A DNA stretch of 64,000 nt from the NCBI GenBank assembly GCA_030533445.1, contig CM060062.1, forward strand, positions 20,663,829 to 20,727,828. Reading direction: 5' to 3'. The DNA is from Cyprinodon diabolis (lineage: Eukaryota; Chordata; Actinopteri; Cyprinodontiformes; Cyprinodontidae). Both the position numbers and the translations under genes were made by a program. The notes beneath the pieces were generated by a model. It worked only from the letters and a program-made list of their open reading frames with translations, was not told where the DNA came from and searched no databases. Positions 44,601 to 64,000 of this stretch are shown in pieces (positions within the stretch are counted from its first letter, which is position 1; each line of letters begins with the position of its first letter).

Positions 44601-46099
44601 TGTGCATTTGTTATTTTGCCGCAGAATTACATCATCATCCATTGAACAAAATTGATCCAATTGGGCTGTCAATGCAACTTTTGCCTGTTGCATATCTAAG
44701 ACAATGCTGATGTTATATAAATGCTGTTTTAATGTAAGGGTAAATAGCAGCACTCTAAGAATTTGTACTGATTGATAAAAGCAGATAAAAATAAGTTTAT
44801 CTCAAAATTATGGGATTTACTTTAAATATGTAAGAAATGAAAGCGTTTAGCCATTATCTGAACCTTGTATCATAAGAGGCTCTCAGTTCAAAGTAATCAT
44901 TGAGTGTCTTACATGTTGTTTATGTTTAACACAATGGATTGAAATTGATGGGTGAGTAATTGGTCTCTGAAGAATTTAACAGCATGCCTTAAATCTAATT
45001 TAATTAGACTGATTGTGAACAGTCAAGATATCTCCTTCAGGATTTTTCTCTGCAAAACTGAATTAATTTTCCATTAATTTCAGTAATTCATCCCCGTCCT
45101 TGAAAGGCCCCAGATCTCCTATGTATGACTTTATTTAGGGTGTATCTGAAATGCTGTAGAAATTTTACAGCAGATATAACATCATATACATGTTCCAAAC
45201 AACTATATGCATTAATCACGTAATATCTCAAAAAAGCTTTTCATAATCCACAGGGACTAAGGGTGTTTCTCTTCAACCATAAGAGGATATATGGGTAAAA
45301 CCTCTACAATATTACTTTGCAGTAGAGTTGCTCCCTTTTCAATCAGAGAAAGCTGAACATACAGTAAGTGCTGCTAGAGTAATCTGTTACAGGTAAGGTT
45401 AACAAGAAGCATTACTTTTTGATAGTTATCTGATGCAAAAACCTGAAATGTTTAGCCAAATCCTCCATCAAAATCATGTTTTAAAAGCTCTTTCCACTGA
45501 TACATTTCTAAACTGATCATTTCTTTTTTGCTGGGTTAATGATGTTGTTAAAATGCAGTGGGTGATAATGGCTCCAGTGGTCTGAACCTCAAATCCTTCA
45601 GGTTCCTGCTACCTTTACATGTGTCCCTTGCCCTACACTTGTGATTAAAATGTTTAAACTTTCTCACTTACATCTAGTCAAAGTAAACAGAGCTCTTCCA
45701 ATATGCTATTAATTGAGTCAACAGAACTCAATGCTTTCTGTTATCCAGTGAGCATAGATGACTGTGCTACTTTTACAACAGGTGAATCCATAAACGTAGT
45801 TCAAGACTTGGTTATAAATAAAAACAGCTTTAACTGTTATGCATAAATGAAACCCCTCACCAACTCATAACCTTATTTGTTTTCTAAGCATTGCCATTCT
45901 ACCCCAGAGCGCTATCCAAAGCAAAACAAACGTATTGGTGGATCAATCCCATATTCAGTTTAAGCTCTTCGATCCACATCAGCCCCCCTGATATTGGGTA
46001 CAAGCACCAATAATGAAAGAACAACTTAACAGAGAACCATTGACCTAACAAATTAGATCATAAATGAAATTAGAAGTTGTCAACCCTGACACTGGCTAG
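44601..46099. other. Intergenic DNA downstream of gnat2
   Basis: This is AT-rich sequence with no recognised gene or element. Confidence 0.5.
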
Positions 46100-46544
46100 C
46101 AAACTTAAGTAAGGTGACACCATATGATCTCTTGAGGACCTCTGGAGGATTATTCTTCATAAAGTTAAGAACATTATGGACAAGAGTGAGCATCCCCTTC
46201 AGAAGTTTTTTTTATGGCACTAGTGGCAGGTTTTTCTGACAGTAGGCTGTAGGAAAGGGGGTATGAGAGAGGGGCAGAGACATGTAGCAAAGGACCACAG
46301 GCCAGATTTGAACCCGGGTTGGCCACATGGAGGACTAAGGCTTCCGAACAGGGGTCATGCACACTAACCACTGCTCCTCTTACGGAGGAGGTGTGCAGGA
46401 TACAGTAGACATAGGGATACAGTAGATCCTACCTACAGCTATCAACATCTACAACACCTGTTTGAGAAAAACAAAAACCTATGAGCTGCTGCAATATTTA
46501 ATTTCCCTTTAGGATTAATAAAGTAATTTTGAATTGAATTGAAT
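46100..46544 (+). repeat. LINE 3'-end relic interrupted by a SINE
   Basis: The short in-frame text NIMDKSEHPL (about 46170-46199) resembles the region after the reverse transcriptase in fish LINEs. The far side (46391-46544) ends in ttaatttccctttaggattaataaagt followed by a GAATT tandem tail, a typical LINE 3' end. The middle is occupied by a minus-strand SINE (46204-46390). Frames are broken. Confidence 0.5.
46204..46390 (-). repeat. tRNA-derived SINE (minus strand)
   Basis: On the minus strand it reads gagcagtggttagtgtgcatg (A-box-like), then a B box in cccgggttcaaatctggcc, then a pyrimidine-rich body and a short tail. It lies inside a LINE relic. Confidence 0.65.
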
Positions 46545-47345
46545 CTCTGCAGGGTGCAATGGAATCTCAAGAGCATAAAGGGATTCTAAAGAGAAACGTG
46601 CTGTCAAGTGCTAGAAAGCTTGATCTCAGTAGCAAGTTATGGGTCTTCAACAGGCTAATGACTCAAAACTCCCACAAATGGATAAGAGCAAGTCATTGGA
46701 CAATCCAGAAGTGGCCCTCTTTGAGCCCTGACCTAAATCCTATAAAGAATCCTTAGGAGGTAAAGGGTTAGAAAAATGGCATCTGAAAAAGGCACCTTTC
46801 AAACAGAAACCACTGACACAGTTATTTGATGAGTGGGCAACCATGCCTGCTGAGAGGTAAATGAGTCTAATGGACAGTTAAAGCAATTGTTTGATGGTAG
46901 TGATTGCCTCAATAGTTTTTGCAGCAAAATATAAAGTTAAGGACACCATTATTTTGTCCAGGCTTGTTTCATGAGTTTTTTTTTTTTACTATATTGAAAC
47001 ATGGTTGAAAAGCAATGTCTGACTTTCATTACTTTATTTTCATAGGATTTTTATTGATCATTACTTTTGTCAGATTCTAGATATTTCTTTGACTATTTTC
47101 CAAGCAATACAAGGCCTTGTCTCTGACTATTATGGCGTTTTCCAAAAAATACAAGACCTTGTCTATATAAAGACTCAAACTCACTGCGGATCCAGACATT
47201 TGAATTGAGGAAGCTTCCTGGGGGGGATGCAAAATGTCATCAAACCTTGGAAACCAAGTCCAGTGGATTGTTTTTTAAACTTTTACAGAATTATGGCGTT
47301 TCCTTTCTTTAAATGAGGGGTATCAACAATTTTGTTCATGTGAGT
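46545..47345 (+). pseudogene. Decayed Tc1/mariner element with nested repeat insertion
   Basis: The transposase C-terminal signature survives as PSLSPDLNPIKNP (about 46718-46756), and the element's far end may be gaggggtatcaacaattttg. Frames are broken. A 145-bp foreign segment interrupts it at about 47144-47288. Confidence 0.6.
47144..47288. mobile_element. Insertion related to the fold-back at 57587-57844, with imperfect ~14-bp target duplication
   Basis: attatggcgttttcc before and attatggcgtttcc after suggest a target duplication of about 14 bp. The body shares actcactgcggatccagac, atttgaattgaggaagcttcctgg and ccaagtccagtgga with the segment at 57587-57844. The left boundary also has a near-duplicate ccaagcaatacaaggccttgtct. 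The layout resembles termini of fish Penelope-like elements, not verified. Confidence 0.5.
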
Positions 47346-47559
47346 ATAGATATATAGAGAAATATAAATGTTCACAAGTACATACATTGGGGTGAGAAAA
47401 AAAAGTTTAGCAAACTATTTATTTAAAAAAAACAACCTTACAATGAAATGGGCTGTTTGTCAGCTGATTTATACAGTAGATTACAACAAGTCATTAAAAT
47501 GCGTAAACATTCAGAATATGTGGATTAAGTACAATTTTCTATCAGGGATCCACACTGTC

Positions 47560-48420
47560 ATTTCTTTTTTGGCCTGCTTCCAAAGACCAAAAAAGATTTC
47601 CCTCTCCAAAGTGGTTGGACTGTTGAGCTGATTAAGCAAGGCCTCTCGAAGTCTGCCATTGCTGCTGAAGTTGGACAAAGTAAGATGGTCATTTCAAACA
47701 TATCAAAAGATCCTGAGGATTATGAAAGAAAGTAGTAAACCTAAACAAAAACATTCAAAGTCTCTGAGCTGGTGGATCCAATTGGCTGTCCACCCCAAGA
47801 GGGCAAATTCCTTGGCTTGAATTGGGGTGTTATTCATGCCATCTGCAGGAGGGATATGTGAGTGAAGGTTTATTCAAAAAGAAAACATCCTCAAAAGCCT
47901 CATCTCCCTCAGTGGCATAAATTTGCCCGTTTGGAGTTAGCTCAAGACCACCAAATACGTGACATTGAAAGTTTTATTCTCTGATCAGATAAAACTTGAC
48001 CTTTACAATCCTAATGGCTTTCAACATTAAAAGCATAACTAGGTGGTCCCACCTGAGTAAACAGCACAGTAGAGGGGGCGCCATCATGATCTGGGGGGCT
48101 TTTTCCTTCAATGGAACTATGGTGCTTGAGGTAATGCAGAGATGTTAAATGGCAATTGGCTATGTGAAGATATTGCAGGGGCATACCTTATGACTGTAGG
48201 TTGTTGGCTGTGTGGAAATAACTGGATTTTACAACAGGGCAAGACTGCCTTTCACAACCTGTCGCTGACAAAGGTTTTCCTCCAAGGAAATAACATAATT
48301 CTTTTGGATCATCCTAAGTGATCATCGGTTTTAAATCCAATCAATTGAAACAACTTGAGGTTGGATGGCAATAGTTTAAAAAATGGACACTATCTCAAAA
48401 CAGCAAATGCCCTCTTATAA
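47560..48420 (+). pseudogene. Second decayed Tc1/mariner transposase relic
   Basis: Broken-frame text gives an N-terminal helix-turn-helix-like LIKQGLSKSAIAAEVGQSK, then PEDYERK, and further downstream gaattggggtgttattcatgcc and gtagagggggcgccatcatgatctgg (the GAIMIW-type transposase core). Multiple stops and shifts make it dead. Confidence 0.55.
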
Positions 48421-49028
48421 GCCACCTTCACCACTTAAGGGGGCTAGAGGGGCAAGATTCCCTCCCTCTATGTCCAGAGAGGGGGCAACATTCCCTCTAG
48501 CCTCTTAAAAAACACTAGTATTAAGCATGCTGAGAGAAACTTCTTAGTTGATTTGCCATAATGGTGCAGAATACAAATTATCCTAAATTGTTTATCAGCT
48601 GATAAAAAAAAGCCTATTTTAATTGAGAAATGACAAAATAATCTAATCTACTCTTATCTAATCTTAATAGTTCTGATCAACAAGTGGGTCACTAATTTCT
48701 TAAAAGAGATTCTGATCCCTGACCAAAACCAAATAAACCTTAAAGGGAAGCACACAGCGGGAGCATTTTGGTCGATGTCATCAATTTAATCTGTGATTCC
48801 TGCCTTAACAGACATATTTGCTAAGGGGCATAGAAATAGTACTGAATAGTTTTATATAAAGCCCTACCTACAGGTCTGAAAGGATCTCTGTGCCTTGGAG
48901 CATCAACCAAAGACCAGACAGTCCCGGTGTTTGTTATGTAACGCAAAATAATAGGGGCTTATGGTTTTTAATGCAGGTCTGATGACAGTAGTGTGTGTTG
49001 TCCTGAAGTGACCTCGTACTTGTACATA

Positions 49029-50276
49029 CACTATATTGCCAAAAGTATTTGCTCACCCATCCAAATTATTGGAATCAGGTGTTCCAATCACTTCCATGGC
49101 CACAGGTGTATAAATTCAAGCACCTAGGCATGCAGACTGTTTTTACAAACATTTGTGAAAGAATGGGTCGCTCTCAGGAGCTCAGTGAATTCCAGCGTGG
49201 AACTGTGATAGGATGCCACCTGTGCAACAAATCCAGTCGTGAAATTTCCTCGCTCCTAAATATTCCACAGTCAACTGTCAGCTGTATTATAAGAAAATGG
49301 AAGTGTTTGGGAACGACAGCAACTCAGCCACGAAGTGGTAGGCCACGTAAACTGACGGAGCGGGGTCAGCGGATGCTGAAGCGCATAGTGCGAAGAGGTC
49401 GCCAACTTTCTGCAGAGTCAATCACTACAGACCTCCAAACTTCATGTGGCCTTCAGATTAGCTCAAGAACAGTGCGCAGAGAGCTTCATGGAATGGGTTT
49501 CCATGGTCGAGCAGCTGCATCCAAGCCATACATAACCAAGTGCAATGCAAAGCGTCGGATGCGGTGGTGTAAAGCATGCCGCCACTGGACTCTAGAGCAG
49601 TGGAGACGCGTTCTCTGGAGTGACGAATCGCGCTTCTCCATCTGGCAATCTGATGGACGGGTCTGGGTTTGGCGGTTGCCAGGAGAACGGTACTTGTCTG
49701 ACTGCATTGTGCCAAGTGTAAAGTTTGGTGGAGGGGGGATTATGGTGTGGGGTTGTTTTTCAGGAGCTGGGCTTGGCCCCTTAGTTCCAGTGAAAGGAAC
49801 TCTGAATGCTTCAGCATACCAAGACATTTTGGACAATTCCATGCTCCCAACTTTGTGGGAACAGTTTGGAGCTGGCCCCTTCCTCTTCCAACATGACTGT
49901 GCACCAGTGCACAAAGCAAGGTCCATAAAGACATGGATGACAGAGTCTGGTGTGGATGAACTTGACTGGCCTGCACAGAGTCCTGACCTCAACCCGATAG
50001 AACACCTTTGGGATGAATTAGAGCGGAGACTGAGAGCCAGGCCTTCTCGTCCAACATCAGTGTGCGACCTCACAAATGCGCTTCTGGAAGAATGGTCAAA
50101 AATTCCCATAAACACACTCCTAAACCTTGTGGACAGCCTTCCCAGAAGAGTTGAAGCTGTTCTAGCTGCAAAGGGTGGACCGACGTCATATTGAACCCTA
50201 TGGATTAGGAACGGGATGTCACTTAAGCTCATATGTGAGTCAAGGCAGGTGAGCAAATACTTTTGGCAATATAGTG
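49029..50276 (+). mobile_element. Structurally intact Tc1-like transposon (1248 bp)
   Basis: Perfect 29-bp terminal inverted repeats begin CACTATATTGCCAAAAGT at both ends and are flanked by the expected TA dinucleotides (49027-49028 and 50277-50278). The element carries one uninterrupted transposase ORF. Matching end fragments at 8836 and 17216 show the family is repeated in this genome. It sits between gnat2 and gnai3, outside any exon. Confidence 0.95.
49163..50194 (+). CDS. Tc1-family DD34E transposase, full length (343 aa)
   Basis: The transposase binds the element's inverted repeats and moves it by cut-and-paste into TA sites. The start at 49163 ([10 protein letters not shown]) is the usual Tc1 start; the open frame extends 38 codons upstream only by chance. 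Features are an N-terminal paired-type helix-turn-helix with [15 protein letters not shown] (26-40) and a second domain ending near residue 120, the AT-hook-like GRPRKL (59-64), and the catalytic triad Asp154 (WSDESRF), Asp245 (QHDCAPVH) and Glu280 ([10 protein letters not shown]). Exactly 34 residues separate the last two, giving DD34E. The glycine-rich [13 protein letters not shown] box is intact. Length is normal and there are no stops or shifts. Activity is not shown by sequence alone. Confidence 0.95.
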   Translation: MGRSQELSEFQRGTVIGCHLCNKSSREISSLLNIPQSTVSCIIRKWKCLGTTATQPRSGRPRKLTERGQRMLKRIVRRGRQLSAESITTDLQTSCGLQISSRTVRRELHGMGFHGRAAASKPYITKCNAKRRMRWCKACRHWTLEQWRRVLWSDESRFSIWQSDGRVWVWRLPGERYLSDCIVPSVKFGGGGIMVWGCFSGAGLGPLVPVKGTLNASAYQDILDNSMLPTLWEQFGAGPFLFQHDCAPVHKARSIKTWMTESGVDELDWPAQSPDLNPIEHLWDELERRLRARPSRPTSVCDLTNALLEEWSKIPINTLLNLVDSLPRRVEAVLAAKGGPTSY

Positions 50277-50278
50277 TA

Positions 50279-53148
50279 TGTTTAATTGGTGTCATCATAA
50301 CCATATGGTAGGCTATGAATAGAAAAATAAATGTAACGGTTGATTGTCAAAAGGAATTATGAGCCTCATCCTAGCAGGTATGGGTAGTTCTAAATGACTT
50401 ATGGAAGATTATACTTTTTTTCTCATAAACATTTCAGTATTAAACAGGGAAAAAACTACAAAGGTAAAAAAAAAATGGTGAAAAGACAAGATAACCAGCT
50501 TATCATATATATAATATCTATATTATCCATTGATGCAGCTTAGAGATACCCCTGTGTTTATAGAACTATGAAGATTTAGTATAAGTATACTAAGTATAGT
50601 AACCTTAGACATTTTCCCATGCCAAGATACTGATGGTTAATAACCTTTAAATTGTGAAAACTCCAAACCCATTCCTCAAACCCCGGAGCAATGCCATTCA
50701 AATGCATATCTTTGAAGTGGTGTCTTTCTGAAGGTAATCCAGTTGTTTGATACTATGGACAAAGGATCGACATTTCAATTTGTCCAATGATGAAGAGGTG
50801 AGAAGTTTTTAGAGATTTGTACCTTAATCAACTTAGAGTGGACATTTCTGCTTAAAAAGCAGACTGTTAGATATTTCTGAAAGAAAAAAATAATGAACTA
50901 AGAAAACTTTCCTTTATCCTACCCTGGGGCATATGGATTAATAGAAGTCAGACTTTATTTTGCTGTCATGCTGTTTACAAGCTTTAGCATTTATACAACA
51001 GCCGGTCGAATAACCCTTAGATGAGACAGATGTAACTCTAAAGTAAAAAAAAAAAAACATTCCCTTAACGATCTTTGTCAGAAGATATCCTCCAATTTAT
51101 TTTCAAGCACACACATTTCATATTAACATCATCTGTAGTTTTTTTATTATTATTGTTGGATTAGCGAGCAGGGCATTTTGTCTTGGAGAGGACACACATT
51201 CTGCCACTCTGGGTTCTGACTAAATCCCCACAATGCTCCGGCTGGTTGCTGCAAAAAGCTGCTCCTTCGCATAAATGCAGAGGAAATATTGGAATGTAGG
51301 TACACTAAAAACATAGAAATACTTAAAAAAAAAAAAAAAAAGAGGTAATTATTATTTTAAAATTGGTATTGATCACCAAATGCAAGCCTCGCTTATGCTT
51401 ATTCTCCTGGACTAAGAATTATGGTATTCAGACGAGTTGATGCTTAACCTGATGACTGAAAGGTGGCCAAATCCAATGGCTGAAGAAAAAGCCAAAATGA
51501 TATACTTTCAACAACCATCCCTGACAGTGGTTTTCTAAAATAAAGTGTCTTTTTATTATGGCTAAGCATGTCTACGTTGGTTTCATCAAACCAAAAGAGT
51601 CTCAGGGTTCATTCAAACATAACATATTGGTCTAACTCTTTCTGCTGAATTCCTTTAGGAACAAAGACAAATTCTCTGCAATACATACTTGTTCAGTATT
51701 TTTCATATATGGCCAAAGATGGAGTCTACTGATCTTGCTGAGACATTCAATCTTGAGGGAAGGTATTAAATAAGCTGTAGCTTTACCTCCTAAATACAAT
51801 GGAGCACTAAGGGTATATTTACTTTATATATAACTGCATTGGCATTTAAGCTAATATTATTTTCATAATAACAGCAAAGCAAAAGAAAATGTTACAATAG
51901 CTATAGGGTAATAAAACATCCTTTACATTTCTAAAACAACAACCCATTTTATGTGGTCAACATAAGATAGCTGTATTTATAGTGCAATAAAAAAAAGAAA
52001 TGGCAATAAACATTTGAATTAAAATAAAAATGTCCATTCAAACTGATTTAATCAGAGATTTGTTTCAGGATTAAAGATGTTGTTAACTGCACTATGTTCT
52101 ATTTTGAAATCAGTTAGACACCTATAGTCTATTCATTGGGCACCGACTATCTACTCTAAAACTTCCACTATAGCATCATATGTAATATATAAAAACTGCT
52201 CACATCAAAATCTTTCTAAAAACAAAACTTAAGAAAGCCAAAAATCCAAAAGTAGGATTATTACATCTATAAACAGGATATAATAAATAAAATAAAACTT
52301 AACAAAAGGTCTAAGTCATCCAAAGCAAAACAGATATTTAAGACAATACATCTTGACAGAAATGTGAGCAGAATATTGTGATGGGTTTTCTTTGAAACGA
52401 AAATGTTTGGTCCTTGTGTAGACTATAAACTATAAGCAAATGCAACTGAGACTCAATGTGTTTGAATAACCGAAAGATATTAAATACATCTGAACTCACA
52501 GTAATTATGTCACAAGTCTCTCTAGGTTGCTTTCTCCAAGTTCACACCAATTTGGAAGATTTACTGAGAGAAAAGCGGCCAGAGGTGCTTTGTAGATCCA
52601 GCTCATTGCATGGCCACAATTTTAGTCTTTTGATAAAAATATTAGCCAATTATTTAAGACATCCCAGATGTCCAGACTTCTTCAAATCACCTGCAAAATA
52701 AAGCAAAATAAAGAATATGAAGATGCTTTAGAAATTCTGTTCTGAGCAAAGATCTGTAGTAAAGATCTACAGTTTTTTTATACCATTCCTACCACTAGAA
52801 TATGTAGCTTGAAAAAAATTGTTTCCTGTAATACGGTATGTGTTAAAAATAATGGTTGATTCTGTTACTGCTGCAGCAAAGTAATCCTGAACAATTACAC
52901 TTTCACAGCCATGCTCCAGGTCTGATGTTTAATTCACTGTTTTGTACCATAAGACATTCATTTTGGACATTGGGGACCAATTTCCATGCTGGTTTTCTTT
53001 GCAAACTCTAGAAGCTTCCAAACCCTTAACCATGCTTGAACCCTTAATCTCTGCTTCAGGCTTATTCTTTCTATTTGGACGACGAAAGAAACCAGTAATA
53101 GGAATGCAGGCAGAAGTCAGTAAGCTGACCTGGATGGTAGCAGGAACG
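50279..53148. other. Intergenic DNA and 3' UTR of gnai3
   Basis: The part nearest 53148 should be the gnai3 3' UTR; no single poly(A) signal (TTTATT on this strand) could be chosen confidently. The rest is AT-rich with a 17-A run near 51326. No other gene is recognised. Confidence 0.5.
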
Positions 53149-63776
<10,628 letters not shown>

Positions 63777-64000
63777 CTGATGCATAAATAAAACCAGGCT
63801 GTCACATTCCACATAGATATCATCAGTAAAAACAGAGGTTTTAACAAGCATATTTCTAATCACACATTTGCCAGATCTCATGCATCACTGTCATTAGCAG
63901 TGGTCTTCTTCTGTGACCAAACAGCATGCTTAACGTGGGAAACGGCAGACTCTATTCAGGCCCTGCCAGGAAGCAACCAGTCTCTGAGCCCTTTGTTTAA
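63777..64000 (-). other. gnai3 intron 2 (partial)
   Basis: This lies upstream of exon 3. No P-loop exon (GAGESGKST) is present before the window edge, so exons 1-2 lie further right. Confidence 0.8.

Noticed and set aside
49486..50304. 272-aa ORF on the minus strand
   Set aside because: It is antisense to the intact Tc1 transposase and reflects that gene's codon composition.

Overview
This window is vertebrate nuclear DNA, almost certainly from a teleost (ray-finned) fish. It is AT-rich with long introns, has GT/AG-split coding exons, and is full of repeats typical of fish: Tc1-like DNA transposons, hAT-type miniature elements with 8-bp target duplications, tRNA-derived SINEs and simple-sequence tracts. 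No operon, CRISPR array or phage-like structure is present. The species cannot be named from the sequence.

Three protein-coding genes were reconstructed exon by exon, and the reading phase matched at every junction. (1) ampd2 (AMP deaminase 2) lies on the minus strand. Its first coding exon is at 25072-25171, a 16.5-kb first intron follows, and 17 further coding exons lie between 8588 and the left edge. The last stretch of the C-terminus runs off the window. (2) gnat2 (cone transducin alpha) lies on the plus strand at 38087-43478 and is complete: 8 exons, 350 residues. (3) gnai3 (Gi-class alpha subunit) lies on the minus strand at 53149-63776. Exons 3-8 are visible; exons 1-2 lie beyond the right edge. 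The order and orientation (ampd2 and gnat2 head to head, gnat2 and gnai3 tail to tail) match the arrangement I know from mammals (GNAI3-GNAT2-AMPD2), which supports the gene names.

Both G-alpha genes share the same splice pattern. Exons 3-8 have identical lengths (142, 158, 129, 130, 154 and 191 nt of coding sequence), as expected of ancient tandem duplicates. The most notable coding observation is that the gnai3 protein ends in Ile-Gly-Leu-Tyr. The Gi-class cysteine four residues from the C-terminus, which pertussis toxin modifies, is replaced by isoleucine.

The rest is intronic or intergenic DNA with a rich mobile-element record. It includes a structurally intact Tc1-like transposon with an uninterrupted 343-codon DD34E transposase (49029-50276). 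Three hAT-type elements have 8-bp duplications (31017-31591, 34810-34988, 57126-58515). The last of these carries a BED-finger transposase relic split by a 258-bp fold-back insertion. Two elements flanked by TTAA share termini (15322-16599, 58860-59222). There are also LTR-like blocks, SINE and LINE fragments, several decayed Tc1 relics, and two long perfect hairpins. No wholly new multi-gene system is visible.
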